Of a stretch of DNA of 64,000 bases, positions 21,966 through 35,045 are shown one piece after another. The position numbers and the translations under genes are program-made. The notes under the pieces are model-generated. The model was not told the origin of the DNA. It ran no database searches and saw only the letters and a list, made by a program, of their open reading frames with translations. Source of the DNA: Peromyscus leucopus (Eukaryota; Chordata; Mammalia; Rodentia; Cricetidae); NCBI RefSeq assembly GCF_004664715.2, contig NC_051085.1:24574551-24638550 (forward strand), read 5' to 3'. Within the stretch, counting starts at the first letter, position 1; each line of letters begins with the position of its first letter.

Positions 21966-24683
21966 TAGCAACAATCAAAAACAATAGTCAAACAAAAAAG
22001 CACACTAGATATACAAGAAAATAGATCATTGAAATCTTAATACCTGGTAATTTAGCAACAGTGAATCTACTTTATTTCAAAGAACTCAACTGCTCTACTT
22101 TTCAGTCATTCTTTCCCATTTGTCAATGGGAATTTATTCTTTAAATTATCATTTCCTTATTTTTAAAGTTGTATTTACTTGCATTCTGCACACATCTTGA
22201 TTATATGTGGTGGATATTCTGAAAGAAGGACTCCAAACCTAACATGAAAATATCAGCAGCTCAAAAACCACCTAACTACGTTTCTCACCCATGCTCTGCC
22301 CAATCTGGGACTTCATCTGATGAAGGCTTGCTAGATGTTGCCATGGCGACAGCAACACCAAAGAGAAAATGTAATGGATTCAATCCTGGCTCCCCACACG
22401 TCTTTCTTTAAGTAATTAACGTCAGTTTTGTTCTCGTTTCTTCTCAATATATGTCCCATGTCTAAAGAAGTGGTGAATAATACAAATTCTACCTGTCCAG
22501 AAAACAGCATGCCAGAGGCAGCATTGTGCTCACAGGCTCTGTGAAGTTTTAGGATGCTCTCAGGCCAGAGTTACAGGGAGACCTCCTCTGCCTCGTCTGC
22601 TCACACTTTCATGCTGAACAAGATGCCTCTGGCCTCCAGGAAGCCTGTGGCTGAAAAATCTATCAATTCTCACCAGCACAGGAATCAGTATCAGTTCATC
22701 TTCTGACCTGGGATTCCAAGTTCCTCACGGACATAGCAATTCCTGACGGTTGAGAGAAAATAAACAGGAAGGATTAGATGTCAAGAGACTTGGATCTGCC
22801 TTCTTTGTTCTACACTCTGCCATCTCCCTCCAGACCTGAAAAGGTCCTCACTGCCCTGTGCTTTTCAGTGAAATTGCATATTTAGGCAACTTAGTTTGTA
22901 ACTATCTAACCATATATATATATATATATATATGAATGTGTGTGTGTATATATTATATATATGAAGGTATATGTATATATAAAATGTGACTATAGAAATC
23001 ACTAAACAAATCCATGATGAGACTATTATTACTACAAGTCCATGAAAGGTAGCTTTGAAACTCAAGCCAAAACAATGACACCTTAGTCTAGGTGACACTT
23101 GCCCTCCCCTCAAAGGGTCAATGGTTGTGACTCAGCAGGAACAGAAATTACAGGACAATATAATTTTCAGGAAATGAAAGTACATCTATCTCAAGAGTAT
23201 AAGGTGAAATCTTTTTCAGTAGCTGGGGGCATCCTTAAATTTGAATGTAATATAGAATTTAGTATTCAGTCAAGCATAACTGTGTCCACACTGAGGGTTC
23301 CCTCTAGAAACCATTTAGAAATTGGCCATAGCAGATAAAAGTAATTTTATGTAATCCTTACTAACAGACATGAATCTCAGTATCAATTTTGATAATTTTA
23401 GAAAGAAATGGTTAAGGTACAAAAAATGTCATAATGCTCTTAGTTTTACATCCTACTGTTGAGGGGTGTGTATGCCTTCCAGTCTTCACACACTTAAGTG
23501 TCCTTTCCAATCTCCTGAGATACACCAACTATCAGGTGGATCTTTATCAGAGGATTTTTAATTACCTTTAGAACAGCTTACTGAGTGATTTGTTTGCTGT
23601 TCTTTACCCGTGGTTATGAGAGTTCACTAAAATTCCAAGGGTGTTTTCTTTTTTATTGATACTTCACACAGAGTCATCTCTAAAAACCACGGTCCACACT
23701 TGAAACATTCCCATCTCCTGCTCCCCCCTCTGTCCCGTCCCACCCCTCTGTCTGACCCCTCCCACCCACCCTGTAGGCTCGGCTCATACATTTAATACTG
23801 CCTCTATTTCGGAAAGACTGTAGAGCTTTCAGAAGGTAGGGCCTCACTGAAGGGAATGGGTGGCTGGGGGCGAGAGTTAATTTTTTATAACTTGATACTA
23901 CTTCCTGTCCAACTCTCTACTTCCTGCTACTACTTCTCCACTACTGCTAATGTCGGCTCTCTCCCCTTCTACCATGTCTTCAGCATCTCCTCAACTGTAG
24001 GCCACAGTAAGTCCTCCCTTCCTTCTTTAAGTTGCTTCCTGACAATTTTTTTTTTTTAATAAAAGGAGAAAAGAAACTAATAACCAAACCAAGGGCCTCA
24101 TATGTACTGGGCCAGAGCTTTCCCAATAAGTTATACCCACACTTTTTCTTGAAGAATTTCTGTTTCTAGTCTTACTTTTCCCCACACTAGTAGTTATTTG
24201 AGTTCCATATTGGACATGTATCTCAAATACATCTGATAATGCTCTGAATAAGTTAGGTCCCCTCCTCTCCAACCAAATGTCAAAGATCTTTTCAGAAGAA
24301 AACAATGTATTAATACTGCCCATGCCCTCAAGTTTCTTAGGACTTTTTGTTTTTAACACAATTTTTATTTGTGTTGATTTCAAATGACATATGTGATAAC
24401 TATAAGTAATTTTAGAAATGAAATACAAATATCCATCCACTCACAAAGAAAGAAAGAAAAGAAATGTAAATTATTCTTATAATTATTTGAAAGAAAAATC
24501 TTCAAAGACTTATTAATTTGAAGCTAGTCTGGTCTTGTATAGAGTATGTCTTCTTTCTGCTATAACTTCAGGATGGTTAATCTATGTTTAGTATAATTTT
24601 TAATTTTTTGAGGATTTCATACAGTGCTTTTTAAAAAGTCCTATTCACTTCCCTTTTCTTCACTTAATTATAGGCCAAGTTTT
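21966..24683. other. Unassigned sequence with an AT/GT repeat
   Basis: It contains the (TA)n/(TG)n tract at 22912-22980 and a C-rich run of CCCTCTGTCCC-like units at 23720-23772. No gene is recognised. Confidence 0.45.
22912..22980 (+). repeat. (TA)n with TG interruptions
   Basis: It is imperfect TA/TG dinucleotide repeat. Open frames across it encode only Tyr-Ile repeats. Confidence 0.9.
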
Positions 24684-25020
24684 TGTCAGGACCATCAGTC
24701 AGCTCTGTGCTTCAAGCCCACTCCCACACAGAGACTCATTATTAATTATAAATGCTTAGCTGATAGCTTAGGCTTGTTACTAACTATCTCTTACAACTTT
24801 AATTAATCCATATTTTTAACTGTGTTATACCATATGGTTCAGTAACTTATCTCAGTACAGCATGTTTATCTCCTCCTTCGTGAGATTCTGCCTTTCTTCT
24901 TCCCAGTGTTCCCCTACTCTGGCTCTCCCACCCAATCTTTTTCTGCCCAGCCATAGATCAGTCAGCTCTATTAACTAACAAGAGTAGTACATATTTACAG
25001 TGTACAAAAATTGTACCACA
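24684..25020 (-). mobile_element. ERV LTR, antisense
   Basis: It shares ttattaattataaatgctta, 'gctgatagcttaggcttgtt' and tcttacaactttaattaa with the LTR at 52521-52884. On the minus strand it begins TGTGGTACAAT and ends CTGACA. Target duplication is not clear. Confidence 0.65.
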
Positions 25021-25039
25021 CCACGTAATTCCTCCCAGA

Positions 25040-25620
25040 TTCACACTCTACATAACCATCCCCTCTCAACTTTGCTTCTTCTACTACTACTACTTCTTTT
25101 GTAAATAACCCAGAGTCTGTTTGTGCCGCCTACATACTCATGAGTTTTGGGCTGTCCGCTAGAGCATGGTTAAGTTTCTAGGAGGCACATCCTTACAGGA
25201 AGTTGACTATTCCTCACCTAGAAGTCAATAACTCCTCATCTAGGAGGGAGGGCTCTTGAGCCTTTCTCTCTTCTGGGCTAGAATATTGACCACCTTGATT
25301 TTGTATAGGTCTTCTACAGGCAGCTGCAGATGCTACACTTCATGAGTGTTGTGGTCTTGTTGTGTCAAGAAGACACTACTCTGCTGCCATCACCCTATCC
25401 TCTTGTCTCTTAGTCTTGCTGCCTCCTCTCCCTCAAGGTCCCTGAGCCTTTGTAGGAAGGATGGTGACAGCAGTGTTCCACTTGTGCTGGGTTCCACTGA
25501 CACTTATTCTCACCATTTTGATCAGTTGTTATTTTCTGGGCTAACCACCGAGGATTGGTAACGTATAGACAACAGGAAGTTGTTGCATGCAGTTACAGAG
25601 GATGAGATGTCCAAAATCAG
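25040..25620 (-). mobile_element. L1 3' UTR fragment, antisense
   Basis: The segments gtaaataacccagagtctgt, 'ggctgtccgctagagcatgg', tataggtcttctacaggca and 'aagaagacactactctgctg' follow the same rodent L1 3' UTR in reverse as at 55028. The family call is from memory. Confidence 0.5.
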
Positions 25621-25889
25621 GGAGTCAGCATAGTTGACCTGTGTTGATAGTCTTCCCTCAGTTTCCACAATGAGTATGGTAAGATGGCACTTTCTGGCTC
25701 AGTCCTCACATCATTAAAGGCTCAAAGAAGCTATCTAGACTTTCTTTTTTAAAAGGCACTAACCCAAATTATAAAGGTAATATTCTCATGATCTAATTGT
25801 GTCCCAAAAGAGAACCCACCTTTATTATTGTTATTTGGAATTAAGTTTCAATACACTAATGGGAAAGATCACCTTCAGGCCATAGAACT

Positions 25890-26790
25890 ATGTGTCTTAG
25901 TCTATTTTCTATTTCTATAGCAAGATACTTGAAACTGGGAAATTTATAAACAGAAAATATTTTAGGTATTTTTTAAAATTAAAATATAATCACATTGTCT
26001 TCCCCTTTCCTTTCCTCCCTCCATCCTTTCCTAAGACAGAAACTATTTCAGAAAATCACAACTGATCACAATGCAGAGAACAAGGAATGATGTGGTGTCC
26101 AGCCAAAACTCACATGTCTGTAACACAGTTCCTGCTCTTATGGTTCAGGGATCATTGAAAAAAAAGAAAAAAAAAGAATAGAAAATTGTAACATCCAGAA
26201 GAACCAGAAGTTTTCTGTAAGATTTTGGAGATTTCATTTCCTAAAATGTCAGAAAAGCTGCACTCGTGAAGTTTCATCAACATGGCTACCCAAACAAGAC
26301 TTGGACAAGGACAATACCAATAGTCATGTTAACATGGAAGGGGAAAGCTCATGAGTCTACAACCCTAGACAAAGAACTATAGGCAATTAAGGAATGCTGA
26401 GAAGTCTTTCTCAGAAAAGAGAAAAATATTTATTTTAGCTCATGGTTATAGAGGCATGTAAGCATAGTCCTGTCATCTTTTTTACTTATGGTAAGACCTT
26501 TGCATTGTATCATATTGTGACAGAAAAGCCAAAAGAGAAAGCAGGCGTGAGCAGAAATAACCCATGTATGAGATACACCAAGGGGAGATGCTACCTTTTA
26601 ACAACTATTTCCCACAATAATTTACCCAGTCTTATAAGAACCACATTAAGTCTTTCATATGCTTGGATTCCCCCAAGACCTAATTATCTCTTGAAGTCCC
26701 ACTGTCTTTCAACATTACTACAATGAGTACTAAGTGTCATATACATGAATTTTGGATGGTAAACCATATTCAAACAATAAAACTATGTAT
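25890..26790 (+). mobile_element. Ancient interspersed repeat split by an L1-like piece
   Basis: The left part (25890-25968: gtcttagtctattttctatt, then 'acttgaaactgggaaattta') and the right part (26415-26790: tttagctcatggttatagag ... cctaattatctcttgaagtc) read as two halves of one old mammalian repeat. The intervening 25970-26340 has gatcacaatgcagagaacaa and 'taacacagttcctgctctta', L1 3' UTR-like in the sense direction. Names are uncertain. Confidence 0.45.
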
Positions 26791-27085
26791 CCTTTTAAAA
26801 GGTGGAGAAAACCACATTATGCAATGCTGGAACATGGTCCAAGAATGAAGTCGTGTAAGGGGAATTCTGAGTACTTGTGAGAAATCTCCAAGAAAACCAG
26901 ACAATAGTCTTGTGATTTCAATTTCATCAAAAACATGAAATTGTTCTTGAAATGTGCTTTCATGCCCCTCTCACCTGTGGTGGTTATGAATGAGTTTACT
27001 TCAGGTTATTCACTACAACGTTATTATTATTTGTTTGTAGACCTCTATGGAAAAAATCCTTTTTTCCATGTGTAGCATGTCCTTG

Positions 27086-27139
<54 letters not shown>

Positions 27140-28019
27140 TATATGTGTATATATTTATATACACACACACTCAGGTGACCTTTTTTAACCCTCAGGATAT
27201 AAATTGTTGAATGCTCTGAATAAAACTGGCTATTACTTGAGACTTCAGTGCTCTTCATTTTTAGGCTCCATTCTCCCATGTTTCACTGCCTTTACAGCAG
27301 TAAACAATACAAGCATTGCATATTGATACCACAGTAATGAACTTCACCATACATTCATCCAAAAGCAACACATGACTCTCAAGTAAGTCAAAGTATCAAG
27401 TAGTACTGAGGGAGTAAAGCCATTGCTTCCCTTGTCTCCTTTCTTAAACCCTCAAGGTAAATCTATATTATGGTGAGAAATGACCATTCCTTATTTGACT
27501 AAATCTCAAAGTTAGGAAATGTAATCTGAATATTCCTATGCAGGGCAGTGTTAAATTCTGACATTGACTCTTAGTAAACAAAAGGAAATCTGTCTGGCAA
27601 GGTGTTTATACAGGGGTTCTTTCCACAAGGAGCTTTGTCTGTCACATTTACCAACCCAGCTCTCAAGAAAACAGGAGAGGAAGGAAATCGCATGCTAAAA
27701 TTCTACAAGAGGAAACCTTCATAACTTCGCCCAAGATGAGACTGCTCCAAAGATATTTCCCTCTGAGTTCCAAACCATATTTTCTTTTGCTTGGGAACCT
27801 AAAACACAAAAGGGCAAAGTTAGACTCTGCATTACTGTATTCTAAGTCTTAAGACTAGAACTAACACTCAATCGAGTATGAACTAGTCTAGACTATGTAA
27901 GAATGCTGTGGGTGGTCAGATAGAGCATGTAGTAAACCTCAGGTTACTCAATGTCAATTTCTCTGATTGGTCAAAATATTTGAAAATTTGACTTTATGCA
28001 TAGATTAGCATGTTCATTA
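26791..28019. other. Unassigned sequence with an (AT)n tract
   Basis: It contains the (AT)n repeat at 27089-27170. No gene or other repeat is recognised. Confidence 0.45.
27089..27170 (+). repeat. (AT)n(AC)n microsatellite
   Basis: About 21 AT units are followed by mixed ACAT/GTAT units ending in (AC)n. It is self-complementary, with cruciform potential. Confidence 0.95.
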
Positions 28020-28415
28020 GCTCTGTGTTAAAGACAGCCAATAATTCTTTGCAGCTCATCCTATCAAAGGTTGGGGTCTACTTGGTAAACTTTGGAATTT
28101 AGGCTGGTCCCATAACTTGCTTGGACCAAAACCAAAAATATAATAGAAGAGACATTAGAGGACATCCCTTGAAACATCTTTACTGCCAGTTCCAGAACCT
28201 AAAGAGCCTTGTACTCTGAAAAGGAAGAAGAGGCCTGGACTCTTCTCTTTTCCAGTAACAGGTAAGCTGATGCTGCACATGAGGAGTCCATGGGAGGTCA
28301 GTGGGTGGCTAGTTCACCTACAAGGATGTGGGAAATCATAAATATCTGGCATTTTAGGTGATTTGGCTTGGATATAATTTGTTGTACAACAATGTATAAC
28401 TGACACAAGCTCCCT
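28020..28415 (+). mobile_element. MLT1-like ancient MaLR LTR
   Basis: The order gtctacttggtaaactttgg, 'aggctggtcccataacttgc', ttactgccagttccagaacc, 'aagaagaggcctggactctt' and a terminal tttgttgtacaacaatgtat/aactgacaca follows the MLT1 LTR layout as I remember it. It is heavily diverged and predates rodents. Confidence 0.6.
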
Positions 28416-28501
28416 GGGAAGAAAAGTCTTTGCTCCTTCTCTCTTCTTGCCAAATACTATAAATTGCGTCAATTCTTCTGCTGATAAATGTAGAACACTA
28501 C

Positions 28502-28996
28502 TATAGATGAATTTCTACGAAGTCTTATTAAATAAAGAACATGGAGCCAAATATAGAAGGGTGAGAGTTTTAGAGATTAGTCAGGGAAATAGTGAGAGCC
28601 ACCAACCACCTTACCTCATCAGATCTGTAGCTTCCAAAATGCAAGCTACTTCCTGTCTAACCCGTGCCTTTATTATCTTGCTTTTCTGCCCTCTCAATGG
28701 CTCTTAGCCCAGTCTCCTCACTTCCTTGTCACTGCCTGTCTGTACAGACCTCCCTCCAGGTCTCTATGGTTGATACTGGGATTAAAGGTGTGTGTCACCA
28801 CACTTGGTTCTGTTCCCTAGTATGACCTTGAATACAGAGACCCTGCCTGCCAAATGATGGAATTAAGGGTGTGTGCTATCACTGCCTGACTTTTGTGTTA
28901 ATAGCTTGCTATTTCCTCTGATCGCCAGGCAAACTTTATTTATTAACATACAAATAAAATATCACCACATTTCAGCACAAATAAAATATCACCACA
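28502..28996 (-). mobile_element. Solo LTR (B1-module type), perfect 6-bp target duplication
   Basis: It is flanked by cactac at 28496-28501 and 28997-29002. On the minus strand it begins TGTGGTGATATTTT with the first segment partly duplicated, then TTAATAAATAAAG, and ends CATCTATA where CA is expected, a single terminal change. Inside are two B1-head-like words (minus strand ACACACCTTTAATCCCAG and a decayed copy). Confidence 0.85.
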
Positions 28997-30639
28997 CACT
29001 ACGCACCAAATACAGAGAAGGGACAGGTGGACTAACATTAAGAGTGCCAGCCAATGAAACACCAATCTTTGGTCTCCACAATGGAAACTTCTCACTGACC
29101 AATGAGGAATCAGAATGTTCTCCTCGAGAGAAAAGATTATATGGATGAAAAGAAGGGTTGGACAACCCTTATCACCAATGAGAGCAAGGATGGAACTGCA
29201 AAGTCTGCAACTTTTGCAGAGAACAAGGCTGAAAAACCAAATGGGTGAGACTCAACAGACCAGACTTTTGATAACGGATGAACAAAGCCGTGTCTGGGAA
29301 GACCATGTCACAAGTAACAAGAGAAGCTGTGTAGGGGAGTAGAAAATGCAAATAGGAGCGGTTAGGTCGGGAAGGCCAACATCCATTTCTCTGCAATTAC
29401 TCTAAATTCCTTCAAACATTTCTAGGATATGAGAGGGATGAAATGTCATTTTTCTCATATGATAAGACCCTGCCCACAGCTACAGTAAACTGGTCAAATC
29501 ATTAACCTACATAGACCCCGGCACCAGGCATCAGCCATTAACAGTCCTCCCACACAGTCAACACAACACAATGAATTACTGGAGGAGGGCCCATGACCCA
29601 TGACACCAGTGGAGTATGGCTGCCTCCCTAGCAAGGAGGCAGCCAACCACAGCTGCTGACCTCCATAAAACAAGGGGAAAGAAGTGCTTTCTCTCCACCA
29701 CTTAGTTAGTCTAAAGCAAAGGAAGGAACTGGTCCTTATCTACAGTAGGTTTCATCATTTTTGTGGGCCAAGCACTGCATCACCCACAGACATTGCCAGC
29801 CACTTTTTTTTTTCTTCCCACAGCACAGCTCTAATCACCTAGCACTTATCACATAGAAGGTTTAATCATTTATCTGTCTGCCTCCCTCACTGAGGGCAGT
29901 TTCAACAAGGACAGGGTCCTATTCTTTTCTGTTGTGTGTCTCTAGGACCTAGATGGTATTCACCACATGTTTAGTCGATGTAGAAAGAAAAATAACCAGT
30001 TGACCGAAAGTAGCTGTGCACATGTGTGACTGTCATAAAGGAGTAAGTGAAGGATAAATGTAGGTGGAGAGACTGTTGGTCCGCCATTAAAGGTCAACCC
30101 TACTCTAAACATAGGCTTCCTAAATTTTGCTGAGCACATCTTCATGTCCTCTGTGTGCTGTTGAATTTCCATCATAAACTCCAACATGACTTTTAGTCAA
30201 AGACACAGAACCCTCATAAGGTCAGCCCCTCAGTACTCTTTCCTAAACAATGGAGTCAGCCGACAACTGTGTGTGACATGAATAGCTGACTGATTGACAG
30301 CTGTCAGTCCTTCTACATAAAGTACCCTTACTCACTTGTGGAGATGTGGTTAGCCTAGAAGGAAAAAAAAAATCAATAAAGAGTGCCTTAGTGAAAACAT
30401 GCCTGGAAACCATCGTCAGCTTTCACTTTTACTGCGGCTGTTTCCTGGCTACTTTGCTCTTTCTTTTCCTGTTTGTCCCCTTGTTTCCCATTGCCTGACT
30501 ATAATTTCGAACATGAACTTTGCTTAGCTATTGCTATTGTGATTCTGCTAAACTCGCGCTGACTGAACCCATGACATCATTGCTCTGGCATCTGTGGCCT
30601 GACCATTTTGTTACCTTAAAGAATTTCCCACCTGCCCTA
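28997..30639. other. Unassigned intergenic sequence with one perfect hairpin
   Basis: No gene or repeat family is recognised. It includes the inverted repeat at 29617-29645. Open frames at 28873-29342 show no family resemblance. Confidence 0.45.
29617..29645. repeat. Perfect 11-bp inverted repeat, 7-base spacer
   Basis: Tggctgcctcc (29617-29627) pairs with ggaggcagcca (29635-29645) around ctagcaa. The stem is GC-rich. It is too short for a microRNA precursor. Confidence 0.8.
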
Positions 30640-30745
30640 ACCCTGGAACTCACCCTGTAGACCAGGCTAGACTCAAATTCATAGAGCTCTACCAGCTTTT
30701 GCCTCTGCTGTGCTGAAGTTAATGTGTGTGCCACCCGTGCCCAGC
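30640..30745 (-). mobile_element. B1 SINE, antisense, partial
   Basis: The plus strand reads accctgtagaccaggctaga, 'ctcaaattcatagagctcta' and gtgccacccgtgcccagct. It is the last SINE before the insertion-poor zone around Rspo3. Confidence 0.85.
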
Positions 30746-33745
30746 TAACTCAATTTTAATATGCATGTGTTTCTCCGGAGAGGCGGGATGAGATGGTAGG
30801 GGTGCTAGTGATTTCAGTCAGACAACCTAGTTCCAAGTCCCAGCTTTGACAACTTTGTGTCACGTAGGGACTCAAGAGGGATCTCCAGAAAAATGTTACT
30901 GTAAATAAAATTTTAAATAACATAAACAAGGCAAAGGGAATCAATGGAAAATGGTAGAACCTATTTCTACAGCCAGGCTCAAAGAGTAGGGAGGGGATAT
31001 AGCAGTATGGTATTAAAATCTGGTTGAGAACTAGCTGGAGTTATGGAAAAGGCACTGCTTCTCAAAGCTGTACCTCCCCAGTGGGGTATACCTACTTCCA
31101 GAATGACACCAAAGCAGGGAACGATCTTGGAAATTATGTGCTTGGAGATCTGTTGTAAGGTGGTATGCCCGAGTACTGCCAAATTTTCTCATTAACATCC
31201 CTCTTTCTGTAGTCTTCCATATGCCCCAATACTTTCATGTCTTCAGCAGCAATTTGTTAGCCTAAAGGTGTGACCACAATCACTCAGGCTTTACTGTGAG
31301 CCTTCTGAGGAGTCTCCAGGAACAAAGGAAACACAAATATACATCCTTATAAAAGGAGGGACACAAGTAGGGGAAAGAGAACGAGTTTTATTCTGTCTTT
31401 TCTCTGAAAAAGTAAAGTGACGTGATATTAAAAGAAAAGCCCCTACTCGGTAGAGCCCATATTTTTCTCTCCTGAAGGACTCACAAAATCAAACTGAAAT
31501 GGATCTGTGTCTCCACTAGATGCAGGAATCCCTTTCTCTGATTTCCCTAGGAGAATGCCCAGAATTTAGAGTTTAAGGTGTACATTTGCTTGAGATCCCA
31601 AAGTCTAGAGAGACAGAGACAGATTAAGCCAGCCCTGGATTTATCTTTGCTAGACCGGGAGTCATTTAGGATTCTTGTAAAGGGCTAGGCATTTCCAGCC
31701 AAGGGATGCATTCAAAAGCAGATTTCTAAATCTGGACCTATTCAATTAAACACAACTCTGTAAGCGCTAACTGTGATGTCATACAGCTAGAAATAGCTTC
31801 CACATTTGGAATTACAAGCCTGTCTCTCCGTTTTGACGGTATTGTCCTTACTTGCAATGCATTCGGAGTCTTTAGAAGTAAGTCACTTGGTTGAATTTCT
31901 TCATTCTTTAAATGAAGAAACCTGGGACACAATAAAAACGCAGAGCCAGGACTCACAGTGCTACCAGATGGCTAAACCTGTGCTTTCCTATTACAACACA
32001 CAGTTTCTGGACAGTAAAACTCTTTAATCAAGGAACATTTTTTTTTTGAGGTGTTATATTCTTTATAGTGAATACTGTTGGGTACTCAGTTAAATGATGC
32101 CATGAGAGAATTTAATTTTAATATAAAAAACACACCAGACAGTGTTCAGCACAATTTTATAAATGTCCGCTAACTCCATCTAGGAGGGTCAATATTTCTA
32201 ACTGTTGATAGACAGTCCACTATCTACTCTATGCCTTCATTTTCTCATTTTTCTTAATGCTATAAACCACTGAATCCCATCTTAAATTGGCCTAATAATT
32301 CTATCTCTGTCCAAAATGGTGGTTGGACTTCATCTACTAATTTCAATGGCTTTTTATATCATCTATCTGCTGCATGTTTCTGAGATGGTTTCTGGCTACA
32401 TTAGCAACAACAGACCCTGTCAGAAGTACCCTGTTTGATTTACTCATTTACATGCATCCAGATCTGGGCAACGGGAGAGCAGAGGGTTTTCCGAATCTGC
32501 ATATTAGTTCTGTGCTATAATGACTGATGTCAATTCCAACTTTGACAAACATCTCTCATCACTACAAGCTGTATCCCATTCCAGACTCTTAGGTTTGCTC
32601 TCTCTTTTAGGAGCAAGCTCCCTTTCTCATACTTGCTGTATGGATTCAACAATATGGCAATCATTTTTGTTCCTTAAAGTGCCACTGCTGCCGTGGATAA
32701 AAATAACTTGTTACTGTTGTCAATGCCTGGTTGGAGGAGGCAGTAAGGAAAGATGAGAAATTACAGTCTGACTCTGGATACGTTTGTCTCCCCATGTTTA
32801 TCCAAACTCCTACTATTCTCTCGCCCGGAGTCTCTAGCTCTTAATCCCAGTTTGATCTGACAAATGGCAAAATCAGAAGAAAATTTCAAACTCTGTGCTG
32901 CACCCATGGCTTTTAACTTGCTTTAGTCTGGAGCTCTGGGAGATACTGCCAGCTTCTACGAGCATTGTTTTCTTTACTGAATTGGAAAAATAGGTACTTT
33001 ATTGCACAAAATAGTCCATGGCATGCCTTCTGTAAGCTTCTGGGACAGTTGAGGGAATGTAAGACTCAGCCAGGCAAGTCAACACATATTTAATACTAAG
33101 GTAAAATGGACCTTAAAGAAAAAAAAAAAAAAGGTAAGTTATTCTAAAGCAGAGCGTCAAGAAAGAAAGAATGCTCTCTCCATTTATTTAATGTTTTCCT
33201 TATGTTTCCTCTGAATGGTGCTTGTTCCTTGACAAGCTTTTCCTGCCTACTGCGTCTAACACTTCTCTTCTGGGATGGCTCAAGAACCTTAGCTGCTCAC
33301 TGGGTTTGTTTATTTACTTACACTGCCGTGCCTGTTCTCATCCTAAGGAACATATGTCTGCCCAGCACACGGTGTGAGAAGTGAGTGTCTTCCTGCATGC
33401 TCATTTCCCTGAACTTTTTCACCAAATTGCTTTTTTTATATGCCTTTTGCAATCTCATCCCATCCTGCTCAAGTATCCTGGATTAGAAAGGCTGCCTCTG
33501 GAGTCTTTTCAAAGGGAGCCTCCCATAGCTTTTAAATCCCCCACATTTTATGACGCTGATATTTGTATCTGGGGTGGTAAGCAAGAAAGAACAAAAGCTG
33601 ATGGGGACAGACACAGACGAATACAGTGGCTTCTTTACTGGATGATCAGTATTGGAATCACGTGGGCATCTGTAACTTTTCTAGTTCAGACTGATAAACT
33701 CTGTCATTTATCAGTAGACATTATACAACAGATGGAGAGTACCTG

Positions 33746-33785
<40 letters not shown>

Positions 33786-33813
33786 GTATATGTATGTGCA
33801 TATGTGCGTGCGT

Positions 33814-33852
<39 letters not shown>

Positions 33853-35000
33853 TTGTGCAGCTTCTGCTACTTGTGGGATGTCCAGAAAACAGTTTTACCA
33901 CAGAAAAAGAAACTGTGTGGTAAATGGGAATTCTTAAAAACAAGTTTAAAAAAATCATACTCTTGACAGGATTACTGCTTTTCTCATATATCAAACTTAC
34001 AGGATATTATGCCTGCTTTCCAATACAAGTAGGCAAAATAATAGACACTTAATAAAGGATTAGCAGAAAAAAAGGCCAGCCTCCCAGCTTCTGTGTTTTA
34101 AAGCTTTGCAAAGAATGCCTGTTTGAAGTTTCCTGACTTTTCAATCCAGGCCATTTGTCTCCTGAATCCCCATTTTGGGGCATATAACAAACACACAGGT
34201 AAAAGACTCCAGAGATCTGTAACCAGGAGTTCTTTGAAAGATTACCAAAAGGGACAGGGAGGGGCTATGACCTTTGCTTCTCTTCTACTTTGTGGACAGC
34301 TACATTGAAGGGCAACGTGGCTGCAAACCTTACTTGTTTTCAAAGTGGTCTGCTTGCAATCCAGTGTTGCATAAAGCTTTGGCACTGCAGAAGAACCCTT
34401 CCGAATGTTATTAAGGAGTCTTAGGGCAGGTTTACATTTAAAATGCCTCGAGGTTTGTAACCTTCAACCCAATACTTCAGTAACTACAGGAGAGTTCAGG
34501 AGACTGTGCTACTAGGGAAGATGTAGGAGGCCCAACAATGGATAAGCACCTCAGGTCTCCAGGTGGTGTTTTGGCCTGGGAATCTGGTTTTTCCTTACTA
34601 ACCCCATGAGACCTCCACCCCCACCCGACTTGCTCTGGAAACAGAAGCAAGAAATGGACCTTTTTGAACTCCCCCAAAATGGGGACAGTCTTTCCACATA
34701 GTATTCCCAGTCTCCCAGATGAGAAGCCAAAATGTACAACAGATCCTCTCAAGAACATTAGGAGACAAGAGAGAGCGCCTAACAGGCGAATTGAATACAG
34801 GGGGAAGTGCCTGAGGGGAGGAGGAATCTTCCAGAGCCACAGCAAAGGCTGGGTTTGGAAGAAAGCCTCAGCACAATAGCTTTTCCACCCTGAAGTTCCC
34901 AAAACCACACACCTTTGGGTCCTTCCCTTGAGATCAGGTAAAGCACCTTGAAGATGAAGGGTAAAATCCACCTAATCACTCCTGGGACCACCCGCCCAGC
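30746..35000. other. Distal upstream region of Rspo3, insertion-poor
   Basis: I see no SINE, LINE or LTR here, only the microsatellite at 33750-33852. The sequence becomes GC-richer after 34.5 kb. It may hold Rspo3 enhancers, but no specific element can be named from sequence alone. Confidence 0.5.
33750..33852 (+). repeat. (TC)n(TATG)n(GT)n compound microsatellite
   Basis: About 15 TC units, then TGTATG/TGCG-type mixed units, then about 17 GT units. It lies 2.3 kb upstream of the Rspo3 start. Frames crossing it are artefacts. Confidence 0.95.
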
Positions 35001-35027
35001 AACTAACCACAACTACTTTCATTGAAG

Positions 35028-35045
35028 GGGAGGGGCGGGGGCCGC
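35028..35045 (+). promoter_or_regulatory. GC box cluster upstream of the CpG island
   Basis: The run ggggaggggcgggggccg matches the SP/KLF zinc-finger consensus and lies about 1.1 kb before the Rspo3 start codon. It is a binding-site prediction only. Confidence 0.4.

Noticed and set aside
24027..24440. 137-codon minus-strand frame
   Set aside because: No family resemblance, poor start context, and A/T-run content. Not supported as a gene.
33381..33923. 180-codon open frame on the plus strand
   Set aside because: It is held open by the (TC)n(GT)n microsatellite, which encodes Ser-Leu and Val-Cys repeats. No family resemblance.
34477..34971. 164-codon minus-strand frame upstream of Rspo3
   Set aside because: Three frames overlap in the same place, with no recognisable domain and no conserved-looking splice or start context. 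Probably chance in GC-richer DNA.
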